Source: G020348385 sp964538085 (GTDB lineage Bacteria > Acidobacteriota > Aminicenantia > Aminicenantales > Aminicenantaceae). Taken from it: DNA of 64,000 nucleotides. Below are positions 31,829 through 41,344 of the stretch, one piece after another. The stretch covers positions 62,001 through 126,000 of the forward strand of contig CAZIDF010000005.1 of assembly GCA_964538085.1 (NCBI GenBank). The letters are read 5' to 3'. The position numbers and the translations under genes were made by a program. The stretch's first letter is position 1; the number at the start of each line of letters is the position of its first letter. The notes under the pieces are model-generated. The model saw nothing but the letters and a program-made list of their open reading frames with translations. It ran no database searches and was not told the DNA's origin.

Positions 31829-34444
31829 ATGAAATGTTCCAACTGTCAGGCAGAAATTTCAGAAAAATCACGTTTTTGTCCCAATTGTGGTGCTTGTATG
31901 ACTGTTACTTTCGGTGAAGATCATAGTGTTACCCGGACAATACAAACGACATCTCCCGAGCTGAACTTGGGAGAGTTTTTTGCGGAACGGTATAAAATAG
32001 AAAAGGAGTTGGGTCGCGGGGGGATGGGGATTGTCTACTTGGCCGAAGACACAAAACTCAAGCGTCCTGTGGCGCTTAAGCTCATGCCTCTGGGTTTAAT
32101 GCATCTTCCGGGCATTCGGGAAAGATTCCTTCTCGAAGCTCAGGCAGCCGCAGCCTTGGATCATCCCAATATTTGCACTGTTTATGAAAGCGATGAAGCA
32201 GACGGAAGGCCGTATATTTCTATGGCTTATATCGCTGGCCAAGAGCTTAAAAGGATAATCGAAAAAAAGTCTTTAGAGGTTAAGCAGGCTTTGGATATCG
32301 CCATCCTGGTTGCAGAAGGGCTTGGGGAAGCCCATAAAAAAGGCGTGGTTCACAGGGACATCAAAAGCGGCAATGTCATGATTACACAAGGTGGCAAGGC
32401 TAAGATCATGGATTTTGGTATCGCCAAGATTTCCGGCAGTTCCTACCTTACTGAAGAAGGATCGACAATGGGGACAGCCGCCTACATGTCACCGCAACAG
32501 GCGCGTGGCGAGAGACTCGACCACCGTACCGATCTTTGGTCTCTCGGCGTGATCCTCTACGAGATGCTGACAGCAAAGCTTCCTTTTCCGGGAGAAACGG
32601 CCCAGGCGGTCATCTTTGCAATCCTGAATGAAGCTCCTCTTCCTATGACAGGATTAGATCCCGATATCGCTAGGGAGATCGAAAAAGTCATACACAAAGC
32701 CTTGGCCAAAGATGTCAATTTACGTTATGGGTCGGCTGAAGAATTTCTTCAGGACCTCAATAATTTGAAAACAGGCATTCCGATTGAAACTCCTTTGCCT
32801 GCTAAGAAAGAAATACAGAATTCTGTGGCGGTTTTCGATTTTTCCAATATCACCAAGGACCCTTCTTGCGATTGGCTTTCTGGAGGGATCGCAGAAACCG
32901 TGTCTGTGGATCTCAAGAAAATCGCGTCTCTCAAGGTCGTGAGCCGCGAAAAGGTCCTGAAAGTTCTGGCAGACCACTCCAGCGAGAGCATCACTGAAAA
33001 AGAGGTCATTGACTTGGGGAAGAAATTGGGAGTGCGATGGCTGGTGTGGGGCGGGTTCCAAAAAATGGGAAATGCCATCCGGATCACTTCCCATTTTGCC
33101 GAGATTTCCAGCGGGGAAATTATCGGTTCTGCTAAAGTCGATGGAGTCATGGGGGACATTTTTCAACTTCAGGATCAGATCATCACCGAACTTATGTTTT
33201 CCCTCGATCTGGATGTGTCGGATACCGAAAAGGAAAAGATCGCATCTCCTGAGACCCTGGAAGTCGATGCCTATGAACTATATGCGCGCGGCCGCCAAAT
33301 TATCAATCAGATGGGAAGAGAAGGATTGACCAAAGCACAAGAATTTTTTGAAAGGGCCATGGAAAAGGATCCTGATTATGCGTTGGCCTACTCCGGATTG
33401 GGAAACCTGTTGACTATGAAGTTCATCTACACGTCCAATCAGAAGGACCTGGAGACTGCCATTGATTACCTGCAAAAGGCCATCGTATTGGATCCCGATC
33501 TCATCGATCCCTACCTCTGGTTGACCTATGGCTACACCCGCGAACATCGCTACAGCGAGGCGATCAAATCCGGAATACGAGCTGTGGAGCTGGATTCGGA
33601 CAATCCTTTAGCCCATTATTTTCTGGGAGTGGCCTACACAATACAGGCAGCAATGGAATATGAAGTATCAAAATATCCCAAGGCTCTTGATCATTACCGG
33701 ATCACCGTGAAGCTTCAACCCAATTACCAGCCGGCATACATGAATTCGGCGTGGATTCTCCTTCTGCACGGATGCTATCAGGAGGCGGAGGAACAACTGG
33801 ATAGGGCGGTTGCGATCGAAGAATCCGGAAAATCGGGTATCGTCACATTTGTGGGATCCCTGACGATGATGGGAAACCTTTATCTTCGACAAAAAAAGTA
33901 TGATAGTGCATCTCAATGGTACACGCGCTCTCTCAATGTGCTGGCAAAAACAGACCACGTTTATACGAGCGCCTTTCAGGCTTTAACTTATTGTGGAATA
34001 GGACAGATCGAATTTGCGGCCAGGAGCTATGACAAAGCTCTTCAAAGCTTCAAAAAGGCGAAAAAGATCACAGAAAAAGTCTCCGGTGGCTTGGGGATCG
34101 GATACGTGTTGGTCAAAACAACCATCGGCATGGCCAAAGCTTTCCACGAGTTGGGCATGAGCAGAGAGGCGAAGTCACATTTCCAAAAGTCTTTACAGCT
34201 CATCGAAAAAAAAGAAGGCTACGATTTCAGTTGGATCTGGGAAGGAAGCGATGCCCACGCCTACTATGATCTGGCCAGCTATCAAGCTCTGATCAATCGT
34301 CCACAGGAGGCGTTGGAATGCCTCAAAAAAGCCATTGATTGCGGTTGGGCCGACCTTCCTCAACTGAAAAACGACGGTTGTTTCGACTCCGTGCGCGATT
34401 CGCAGGAATATATACAGATTGTGAAAGGTTCGAAGAAGCGGTAG
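31829..34444 (+). CDS. Zinc-ribbon Ser/Thr protein kinase with TPR tail
   Basis: 871 residues, no membrane segment. Zinc ribbon at 1-22 (C3, C6, C17, C20). Kinase domain at about 55-318 with glycine loop GRGGMG (62-67), K84, catalytic HRDIKSGN (175-182) and DFG (195-197), so it should be active. Residues about 330-470 resemble the TolB-N/FlgO-like alpha-beta domain (NSVAVFDFSN, DWLSGGIAETVSVDL) found in cyclase-TPR and kinase-TPR proteins. From about 490 to 860 come TPR repeats. It is 17 bases before hrpA and probably cotranscribed. A weak promoter (TTGACT, 18 bases, TATCGT at 31769-31798) lies upstream. Confidence 0.93.
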   Translation: MKCSNCQAEISEKSRFCPNCGACMTVTFGEDHSVTRTIQTTSPELNLGEFFAERYKIEKELGRGGMGIVYLAEDTKLKRPVALKLMPLGLMHLPGIRERFLLEAQAAAALDHPNICTVYESDEADGRPYISMAYIAGQELKRIIEKKSLEVKQALDIAILVAEGLGEAHKKGVVHRDIKSGNVMITQGGKAKIMDFGIAKISGSSYLTEEGSTMGTAAYMSPQQARGERLDHRTDLWSLGVILYEMLTAKLPFPGETAQAVIFAILNEAPLPMTGLDPDIAREIEKVIHKALAKDVNLRYGSAEEFLQDLNNLKTGIPIETPLPAKKEIQNSVAVFDFSNITKDPSCDWLSGGIAETVSVDLKKIASLKVVSREKVLKVLADHSSESITEKEVIDLGKKLGVRWLVWGGFQKMGNAIRITSHFAEISSGEIIGSAKVDGVMGDIFQLQDQIITELMFSLDLDVSDTEKEKIASPETLEVDAYELYARGRQIINQMGREGLTKAQEFFERAMEKDPDYALAYSGLGNLLTMKFIYTSNQKDLETAIDYLQKAIVLDPDLIDPYLWLTYGYTREHRYSEAIKSGIRAVELDSDNPLAHYFLGVAYTIQAAMEYEVSKYPKALDHYRITVKLQPNYQPAYMNSAWILLLHGCYQEAEEQLDRAVAIEESGKSGIVTFVGSLTMMGNLYLRQKKYDSASQWYTRSLNVLAKTDHVYTSAFQALTYCGIGQIEFAARSYDKALQSFKKAKKITEKVSGGLGIGYVLVKTTIGMAKAFHELGMSREAKSHFQKSLQLIEKKEGYDFSWIWEGSDAHAYYDLASYQALINRPQEALECLKKAIDCGWADLPQLKNDGCFDSVRDSQEYIQIVKGSKKR

Positions 34445-34461
34445 ATCCCCAATTATAAAGA

Positions 34462-37400
34462 ATGGAAAGGAAGAAGTCAGAAGATTCGGCAAGAACGATC
34501 ATAAACAGTATACGTTCTCTTTTGCCGAATGCCATGTTAAAGGATCAATCTTATGTTCGCAGAAGGCTAAGTCGGCTTCAAAAAAATCAGCGCCGCATAA
34601 AAAAAGATGAGGCTTTCCATGAGCTGGGAAAGTTGGAAAAGAAGCTGGCCGCTTCGGTCGAGGAAAAAAAGCGCCGTGCCCGGTTTGTGCCCCGCGTTTC
34701 TTTTCCCGAAGAGCTACCTATAAGCGCTCGCACTGAAGAGATCATAAAGGCCATCCAGGTTAATCCGGTTGTGATCGTATCCGGAGAAACCGGATGCGGC
34801 AAGAGCACCCAGCTTCCCAAGATGTGCCTCAAGGCAGGCCGCGGCGTGGCAGGCATGATCGCCTGCACGCAGCCCCGGCGCATCGCTGCCATCACTATCG
34901 CCCACCGTATCGCTTCGGAAATCAAAGAGAATCTGGGCGGATCAGTGGGTTACAAGATCCGATTCCGTGACCGGACATCACCTGATGCCTATATCAAAAT
35001 CCTGACAGACGGGATGCTGTTGGCCGAGACACAATCCGATTCCCAGCTTATGGCTTACGATACGCTGATCATCGATGAGGCGCACGAGCGCAGCCTGAAC
35101 ATCGATTTTCTTTTGGGCATTGCCTGCACGCTGCTCGAAACCCGTTCGGAATTGAAGCTTATCATCACTTCGGCCACCCTGGATACGGAAAAGTTCACCC
35201 GGGCATTCCCCACTGCTCCAGTTATCGAAGTCAGCGGGCGCCAGTTTCCGGCGGATGTGGAATATCGGCCGGCCGATTCTTTCCCTGGCAAATCAGATGG
35301 CGTGGACTATGTGGACATGGCTGTCCAAGCCGTTCATCACATCAAACAGAAAAAGAAACCCGGCGATATCCTGGTCTTCATGCCAACAGAGCAGGACATC
35401 CTGGAGACCTGCGAACGTTTAGAGGGGAGGAAGTATTTTGGGACGGCCATACTCCCGCTTTATGCCCGCCTTCCCGGCACCCAACAAGGGAAGGCGTATC
35501 ACGTGAAAGGGTCCAAGATCGTGATCGCGACCAACGTGGCCGAGACGTCACTCACTATCCCGGGGATCCGTTATGTGGTCGACACGGGCCTGGCCCGCAT
35601 TTCCCAATACCAGCCCGGGACTCAGATCAACAGCCTTCCCATAAGCCCCATCTCTCAGAGCAGTGCTGACCAGAGAAAAGGCCGGTGCGGCCGGGTGGAG
35701 CATGGGGTCTGCATCCGCCTCTATTCTGAAAAAGAATTCGACATGCGCCAGGAATTCACACCCCCCGAGATCCTGCGTTCGAACCTGGCTGAAGTCATCC
35801 TCCGAATGATCGACCTGAGATTGGGGCACCCTTCAGATTTTCCGTTTGTGGACCGCCCCAAATCCAAAAACATCAAGGATGGGTATGACACCCTCCTGGA
35901 ACTGGGTGCGATTTATCGGAAGGATCACAAACATCTTTTGACAGAAAAAGGAAAGATCATGGCCCGCATGCCGTTGGATCCTAAGATCTCCCGCATCCTG
36001 CTGGAAGCCAGCAAAGAAGGATGTCTCCGGGAGATAGCCGTCATTGCAGCGGCCTTAAGCATCCGGGATCCTCGTGAGCGACCTTTGGATAAAGCTGAAC
36101 AAGCCGATTTTTTACATGCGCCTTTCCGGCATCCGGATTCGGATTTTTTGACCTTGCTCAACATCTGGGATCGCTATCATGACAGACTGGAAAAACTAAC
36201 CTCCCGGAATAAACAGCGCCGTTTCTGCCAGGACCACTTTCTCTCATTTTCACGGATGAGGGAGTGGGTGCTCGTTCACGACCAGATCCTGGCCATTTGC
36301 GAGGAGCAGAAGATCCCTTTGGGACGCCGAGAGCGGATCGACATCTCCGATGCCCTTTATGCTGGGATCCACCAGTCCATTCTAAGTGGCTATCTATCCA
36401 ACATCGCGGTGCTCAGAGAGAAAAACTTCTACACCGCGGCCAAAAGCCGGGAAGTCATGGTCTTTCCCGGATCGACCCTATTCGGCAAATCCCGCCCCTG
36501 GGTCGTTGCGGCCGAGATGGTCAAGACATCACGGCTTTTTGCCCGTACGGTGTCCCGGATCGACCCGAAATGGCTGGAAGAACTGGGTGGCTCATTCTGC
36601 CGGTATTCCTACACTGATGCCCATTGGGATAAAGACAGAGGCGAAGTCATTGCACAGGAGCGAGTTTCCCTTTTCGGTCTGAGGATCATCGAGGGGCGAC
36701 CTGTTTCCTATGGCCACATCCAGCCGGATGAGGCTCACCAGATATTCATCCGGTCGGCGCTGGTGGAAGGAGAATTCAATGATCCTCCAGTTTTCCTTAC
36801 TCATAACCTGGCGCTAGTGGATAGGCTTGCGGATATCGAGGATAAATTGAGGCGGCGAGGGTATTTAGCCGGAGAAGATAGATTGACCGAATTCTACTCC
36901 CGACATCTTCCTGGAATATACGATGAACGAAGTCTGCGGAAACTGATAAAGGATAGAGGCGATGATTTCCTGAAGATGAGCGAAAAAGACCTGCTTCTAA
37001 TCTTCCCGGATGAAAAGGTGCTTTCCGATTATCCCGGTCATTTGGAAGTCGGGGAGTTGCGGCTTCCTTTGGTCTACCGCTTTGCTCTTGGGGAAGGGGA
37101 TGACGGAGTGACGCTGGAAGTGCCGGTCACTATGATAGAGGAAATCTCCGAACAGGCGCTTGAATGGGGTGTGCCCGGTCAGTTCAGTGAGAAGATCGCT
37201 GCCCTTGTCAAGGGCCTACCCAAACGTTACCGGAAACTTTTGGTCCCGATTGCAGAGAAAGTGGCAATCATCGAAAAGGAACTGGGGCTACGGGAAGAGT
37301 CGATTTTCCAAGCTCTTGCCGGTTTTGTTCGTCGCCGTTTCCAGGTGGACATCCCAGCTTCTGCCTGGGCTGAGGCGGAAATCCCCCCGCATTTGCGGAT

Positions 37401-38409
37401 GCGCGTCTCTGTGATCGGACCGGATGGCAAGGAACTTGAAGCAAGCCGGGATTTTGTATCAATTAAAAAAAAGAAATGGCCTGTGGGCATGACACCCTCT
37501 TCCGATGGCTGGGGCCGGGCACGTGATCAATGGGAGAGAGAGGGGATCGTTGAATGGAATTTCGGGATCCTGCCAAAAAAAATATCCGTGGGGCCTTTTG
37601 TTTCCGCCTATCCTGCTCTTGAGGCAGGAGAAAGAGGGATCAATATCAGATTGTTTCCAACTCCCGAGCAGGCTGATGCATCCCACCAAAAAGGAGTGCG
37701 CGCCCTCTTTACTATTCATTTTGAAAAGGATCTAGATTACGTCAAACGCTATGTTGTATTGCCGGATGAGATGCAGACGCAAGCCCTGTATTTCGGGGGT
37801 AAGGCAGCCTTGGAAAAGGCCATGATGGAGGCTCTACAAAAGGAGACCTTGGAAAAGGATGTGCGGAACGAGGAAGAATTTCGTACTTTTAAGGAGAGCC
37901 TGACACGAGGTCTTTTCGACATCGGCCATTCCCTTGGGGGGGCGGTCCAGGAAATTTTGTCGACATACTACAATGTGCGGTTGACGATAAGCGGCATTGC
38001 GGAAAGCGTGGGAAACAATCAGGCGATCAAAAGTTTGATCGAGGAAACAAAAAAGAATTTGGACAGCCTGGCGCCCCGTGACTTTTTGATACGGTATTCT
38101 CTGGAGAGACTCAAGCACATTCCCAGGTACCTGGAAGCCCTGCGCTTGAGAGTGGAACGGGCCAGACATGATCCATCAAAGGATCGGGCGAAGGCGGGGC
38201 AGATCTCGCGTTTTACCCAAGCTCTCGAAAATCTCGACAAAGAGATTCATGAAGACACATCATTGGAAAAAAAGGCCGAGATCGAGGAATACCGTTGGAT
38301 GGTGGAGGAATTCAAAGTGTCGCTTTTCGCTCCGGAGCTCAAGACCGCTTACCCCGTTTCAGCCAAGCGGCTTCTGATTAAACTAAAGGCCATTCAGACA
38401 AAAAGTTGA
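34462..38409 (+). CDS. hrpA: ATP-dependent RNA helicase HrpA
   Basis: 1315 residues, the full length of bacterial HrpA. P-loop GETGCGKST (108-116), TQPRRIAA (Ia), IIDEAHER (DEAH box 205-208), SATLDTEKF (motif III), TNVAETSLTIPG (V), QRKGRCGR (VI). The C-terminal half holds the helicase-associated and OB-fold regions and the long HrpA-specific extension (DUF3418-type). HrpA unwinds RNA and helps rescue stalled or collided ribosomes. It follows the kinase by 17 bases, an association that may only reflect a shared transcript. Confidence 0.95.
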   Translation: MERKKSEDSARTIINSIRSLLPNAMLKDQSYVRRRLSRLQKNQRRIKKDEAFHELGKLEKKLAASVEEKKRRARFVPRVSFPEELPISARTEEIIKAIQVNPVVIVSGETGCGKSTQLPKMCLKAGRGVAGMIACTQPRRIAAITIAHRIASEIKENLGGSVGYKIRFRDRTSPDAYIKILTDGMLLAETQSDSQLMAYDTLIIDEAHERSLNIDFLLGIACTLLETRSELKLIITSATLDTEKFTRAFPTAPVIEVSGRQFPADVEYRPADSFPGKSDGVDYVDMAVQAVHHIKQKKKPGDILVFMPTEQDILETCERLEGRKYFGTAILPLYARLPGTQQGKAYHVKGSKIVIATNVAETSLTIPGIRYVVDTGLARISQYQPGTQINSLPISPISQSSADQRKGRCGRVEHGVCIRLYSEKEFDMRQEFTPPEILRSNLAEVILRMIDLRLGHPSDFPFVDRPKSKNIKDGYDTLLELGAIYRKDHKHLLTEKGKIMARMPLDPKISRILLEASKEGCLREIAVIAAALSIRDPRERPLDKAEQADFLHAPFRHPDSDFLTLLNIWDRYHDRLEKLTSRNKQRRFCQDHFLSFSRMREWVLVHDQILAICEEQKIPLGRRERIDISDALYAGIHQSILSGYLSNIAVLREKNFYTAAKSREVMVFPGSTLFGKSRPWVVAAEMVKTSRLFARTVSRIDPKWLEELGGSFCRYSYTDAHWDKDRGEVIAQERVSLFGLRIIEGRPVSYGHIQPDEAHQIFIRSALVEGEFNDPPVFLTHNLALVDRLADIEDKLRRRGYLAGEDRLTEFYSRHLPGIYDERSLRKLIKDRGDDFLKMSEKDLLLIFPDEKVLSDYPGHLEVGELRLPLVYRFALGEGDDGVTLEVPVTMIEEISEQALEWGVPGQFSEKIAALVKGLPKRYRKLLVPIAEKVAIIEKELGLREESIFQALAGFVRRRFQVDIPASAWAEAEIPPHLRMRVSVIGPDGKELEASRDFVSIKKKKWPVGMTPSSDGWGRARDQWEREGIVEWNFGILPKKISVGPFVSAYPALEAGERGINIRLFPTPEQADASHQKGVRALFTIHFEKDLDYVKRYVVLPDEMQTQALYFGGKAALEKAMMEALQKETLEKDVRNEEEFRTFKESLTRGLFDIGHSLGGAVQEILSTYYNVRLTISGIAESVGNNQAIKSLIEETKKNLDSLAPRDFLIRYSLERLKHIPRYLEALRLRVERARHDPSKDRAKAGQISRFTQALENLDKEIHEDTSLEKKAEIEEYRWMVEEFKVSLFAPELKTAYPVSAKRLLIKLKAIQTKS

Positions 38410-38502
38410 ATCGAGGGATCTATTCCATCAGGCATGTCTTTTTTTATGGATGTTTAACGGCACAAAATAGAAGAGAGTCAACAAAAAAAATTCATCCTGT
38501 CC

Positions 38503-38544
38503 GGATTCGGATTGAGACCGTTCGGATATGAACGGATCGAATCC
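38503..38544 (+). other. Hairpin after hrpA
   Basis: Outer arms GGATTCG/CGAATCC and inner arms CCGTTC/GAACGG with a 6-base loop form a bulged hairpin 94 bases after the hrpA stop. There is no T-run, so a terminator function is uncertain. Nothing else was recognised in 38410-38653. Confidence 0.35.
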
Positions 38545-38653
38545 AAGATGGCGATAACACCCTCTAGAAGTATCATGGCATAATTATTGCTGGAATAAAC
38601 GTTGTTGTTATAGTGTCGGAAATATTGAAATCGTTAAAAATGAGGAGCGTGAT

Positions 38654-39298
38654 ATGTATCGCAAAGCTTTCATCATCAAAATAATCATTTTGGTTTTCTT
38701 TTTCGCCTTGTCAGATGCCGGCATTTCCCAGGAACAACAGGATGTTCTCACACCGGAAAGTGCCAATGAAGCCCGTCTCAATGGTTTGCAGCCTCCCGGC
38801 CAGGTGATGGATGCCATCGGGATCAAGCCGGGCATGGTGGTGGCCGAGATCGGTGCAGGCCGTGGCCGGTATGTCGTGCAGATAGCCGTCAGAGTGGGAG
38901 AGACCGGAAAAGTGTATGCAGAAGACATCGATGCGGCATCCCTCCAGCATCTGGAGAAGCGGTGTGAACGCTGGGGTCTTGCACATGTCGAAACCATACT
39001 TGGGGAGATAACGGATCCCAAGCTTCCGGAGGGTGAACTGGATGTGATATTTGTCATCTCCGCCTACCATCATTTCCAAGATCCTGTGGCGCTGATGCGC
39101 AAGGCCAAACCTTCTCTCAAACCTGATGGTGTGGTTGCGATAGGAGAGTGGTTGAATGCCACTTCGCCTGAGCAGGTAGAAACGCAAATGAAGGCCGCCG
39201 GCTACAAGCTGGAACGCACAGAAACCTTCCTCGAAAAGAATAATCTGAACATCTACATTTTCCGGATTGACGATAGACAACAATATCTCTCAAAATGA
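38654..39298 (+). CDS. Class I SAM-dependent methyltransferase with signal peptide
   Basis: 214 residues. Residues 1-26 are a clear signal peptide (FIIKIIILVFFFALSDAGIS). The mature part is a Rossmann methyltransferase: motif I VVAEIGAGRGRY (63-73), an acidic residue in YAEDID, motif near LDVIFVISAYHHF, then ALMRKAKPSLKPDGVVAIGEW. Enzymes of this shape use S-adenosylmethionine, which is not expected in the periplasm, so either the leader is a membrane anchor facing inward or a SAM source exists outside. Similar exported methyltransferases are seen in related genomes. GAGGAGCGTGAT precedes the ATG. Confidence 0.82.
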   Translation: MYRKAFIIKIIILVFFFALSDAGISQEQQDVLTPESANEARLNGLQPPGQVMDAIGIKPGMVVAEIGAGRGRYVVQIAVRVGETGKVYAEDIDAASLQHLEKRCERWGLAHVETILGEITDPKLPEGELDVIFVISAYHHFQDPVALMRKAKPSLKPDGVVAIGEWLNATSPEQVETQMKAAGYKLERTETFLEKNNLNIYIFRIDDRQQYLSK

Positions 39299-39354
39299 GA
39301 ATTTTCTAACCTAACAACGTTTTATTTGTATTAATCGGGTATCATATCTCAGCC

Positions 39355-39383
39355 TTGACATAGCGTACGGAATTACGTACTAT
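39355..39383 (+). promoter_or_regulatory. Promoter and operator of the YefM-YoeB operon
   Basis: TTGACA (39355-39360), 17 bases, TACTAT (39378-39383). Inside it GTACG-6-CGTAC (39365-39380) is a perfect inverted repeat reaching the -10 box, and it contains GTAC cores like those bound by YefM. This fits autorepression by antitoxin and complex. Confidence 0.7.
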
Positions 39384-39399
39384 ATGGATGGAGGCCGAT

Positions 39400-39642
39400 A
39401 TGACTGTAATCAAAGTGACCAAAGCAAGATCAAAATTGTACCAATTGATAGATGAGGTGGCATCATCTCATGAACCCGTAATTATATCCGGGAAGAGGGC
39501 TAATGCTGTATTGATATCCGAGGATGATTGGAACGCTGTTCAGGAGACTTTATATCTAATTTCAATCCCAGGCATGAGGGAGTCCATAAGGAAAGGCCTT
39601 AAAACACCGGCAGATGAGTGCTCCGAGGAACTGGATTGGTGA
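39400..39642 (+). CDS. yefM: YefM/Phd-family antitoxin
   Basis: 80 residues from the ATG at 39400 (GGAGG seven bases upstream; the ATG at 39388 lies before the ribosome site). The N-terminal DNA-binding half has TVIKVTKARSKLYQLIDEVA and VIISGKRANAVLISEDDW, the family core, and the C-terminal tail that wraps the toxin ends in CSEELDW. It sits before its toxin with a 4-base overlap and under a palindromic promoter. Confidence 0.9.
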   Translation: MTVIKVTKARSKLYQLIDEVASSHEPVIISGKRANAVLISEDDWNAVQETLYLISIPGMRESIRKGLKTPADECSEELDW

Positions 39643-39902
39643 AGTGGAAAGTCGTGTTCACTAAACAAGCGCAAAAAGATGCACGCAAATTGGAGGCATC
39701 AGGACTGAAACCAAAAGCAGAGAAGTTGATCGACCTTTTACATGAAGATCCCTTCCGGAAATCTCCTCCATTTGAAAGATTGATGGGGGATCTTTCTGGG
39801 GCGTATTCCCGCAGAATCAATATTCAGCATAGGATCGTCTATCAGGTTCTAGAAAAGGAAAAGATCGTTAAAGTCATCAGGATGTGGACTCATTATAAAT
39901 AA
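39639..39902 (+). CDS. yoeB: YoeB-family mRNA interferase toxin
   Basis: 87 residues starting at GTG 39639, which overlaps the antitoxin stop (GTGA) and has GAGGAA upstream. RelE-fold toxin with the YoeB marks: PFERL (E46), SGAYSRRINIQHRIVYQV (R58/R59) and the C-terminal RMWTHYK (H85). These match the catalytic Glu, Arg and His of YoeB, so it should cut mRNA in the ribosome when free. Confidence 0.92.
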   Translation: MKWKVVFTKQAQKDARKLEASGLKPKAEKLIDLLHEDPFRKSPPFERLMGDLSGAYSRRINIQHRIVYQVLEKEKIVKVIRMWTHYK

Positions 39903-39973
39903 GCATGACGAATACGAGTAGAAACGTGTGATGTTTTTGCTCAAACTGCTGAGAATCACTTGGAAATTGTAGG

Positions 39974-40894
39974 TCAGCGACTATTCATGCTCCGCACGTG
40001 GATCGTTCCCCACTTCGACCACATTCCCCATGCTCCCTTGCAGTTTTTGGCCCGAACCCTCCAGTACATGAACTCCCGGTCATCGTCTGAAATGGAGATG
40101 TTTTCTTTCGAGAAGTTGAAAAAGGTGTTTGGCGTTTTTTCCAGCCTCATCGGTCTTCGTGAATTCCGGAATTTTATATAGATTTCGTATTCGCAAATCC
40201 CTTCGGTGGAGATGGCCTCTTCCCACCGGAAAAGCCATTCCCCGTCTTTGGGTTGAGGAAGAACTGTAAAATCGGGAGGAAATGTTAAATAAGGCCAACT
40301 TGGTTCAGCTCTGGGGATTCTGTTGTATCTTTCGAGCTGTGCTTCTCGCTCCCTTCGCCTGCGGTTACTAAGGTACCGCCCTATTCCACCGATAACATCC
40401 GCAGCCTGTCCAATTCCCTCGCGGAGAGTGCTGTTAATAACGGTGGCGCTTTTATTGAGAACAGGGCCGGCATGAAGCACGAGATCTTCCAGGATATTCA
40501 CCGCTTGATTCATTCCCTTTATCAGAAATACACGCCGGTTGTCATAAAGGAACAATTCTTTCAAAATCAGGTATTCCGGTCCGGCGCTGTACAGAACGAC
40601 CGCCAGAATCTTTTCCATGCTGATCTGGAGAGGGGTCATTTCCCCTTTGGGCACGATCACGTCCAGGATACCAGTGATCGTGTCTTCTGCGAGCGGTCCA
40701 ACAACGTCGAGCCGAAGCAGGTCGGAAAAAGTGCTGGCGGTTTCAGCGATTTTTTCACCCGAAAGGGCGACGTTTTTCACTGTGTCGAACCGGATCTCTT
40801 CCGGGTACGCCACGTTTTGTGGCCCCGCTGATATAGGAACGATTAGGCCGAAAAAAATCAGGACAATAAAGAGTGATGATCTAATCCCCTTCAT
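39974..40894 (-). CDS. Exported protein with C-terminal fibronectin-like domain
   Basis: 306 residues with an AGGAGG ribosome site. Signal peptide 1-23 (ending PISAG). Residues about 40-170 are amphipathic helices (IAETASTFSDLLRLDVV, INSTLREGIGQAADVIGGI), then a basic stretch RRRREREAQLERY. The last 95 residues are beta-rich with tryptophans (GEWLFRWEEA, YWRVRAKNCKGAWGMWSKWG), as in a fibronectin type III domain. The start overlaps the end of the upstream membrane protein by 14 bases, so the two form an operon. No family recognised. Confidence 0.72.
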   Translation of the reverse strand: MKGIRSSLFIVLIFFGLIVPISAGPQNVAYPEEIRFDTVKNVALSGEKIAETASTFSDLLRLDVVGPLAEDTITGILDVIVPKGEMTPLQISMEKILAVVLYSAGPEYLILKELFLYDNRRVFLIKGMNQAVNILEDLVLHAGPVLNKSATVINSTLREGIGQAADVIGGIGRYLSNRRRREREAQLERYNRIPRAEPSWPYLTFPPDFTVLPQPKDGEWLFRWEEAISTEGICEYEIYIKFRNSRRPMRLEKTPNTFFNFSKENISISDDDREFMYWRVRAKNCKGAWGMWSKWGTIHVRSMNSR

Positions 40895-41282
40895 TCGATC
40901 CCTCCTTCGATAAACGTTCCTTTTCTTTTTTCAAGGCATTGTCGACGACTTCTTGAAACTGTTCAGCTAGCTTCAAGGTCGGAAAAAAATTCAATATTCT
41001 TTTCCTGAAGATGATGATCAGACTGATACATATCATGATCCAGATGAATGCGAAGGCGACGCCCCAAGTCCTGGCAAGAATTATGCCTCCTCCCAGCATG
41101 ATCACGGCAGAAAAAATGCCGAGGAATACCAGTTTCAACGCTTCCCGCCAGAATAATTTTTTAGCGGCTATTCCATAAGCTATGCAGATCCCGACCCAGA
41201 CAATGGCAAAATAAACTCCGCCCAGTTTTAGTGCTGTAAAAGCTCCTGCGAAAAGTACAATCGCATACGCAAGAATGCCCAT
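40881..41282 (-). CDS. Small integral membrane protein
   Basis: 133 residues with four probable membrane helices (about 2-20, 22-40, 50-68 and 72-90) and a charged cytoplasmic tail of about 40 residues (QEVVDNALKKEKERLSKEG). Its 3' end overlaps the next gene, so it is translated with the exported protein downstream. It may hold that partner at the membrane. No family recognised. Confidence 0.7.
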   Translation of the reverse strand: MGILAYAIVLFAGAFTALKLGGVYFAIVWVGICIAYGIAAKKLFWREALKLVFLGIFSAVIMLGGGIILARTWGVAFAFIWIMICISLIIIFRKRILNFFPTLKLAEQFQEVVDNALKKEKERLSKEGSNEGD

Positions 41283-41344
41283 TTTCGGACCAATCCCGAC
41301 TTTCGTCCTTCAATATATAAAACCCATACAAAGAATGCAATCCA

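Noticed and set aside
38503..38544. tRNA-like T-arm (GGATCGAATCC) after hrpA
   Set aside because: No acceptor, D-arm or anticodon stem can be built around it; it is half of a simple hairpin.
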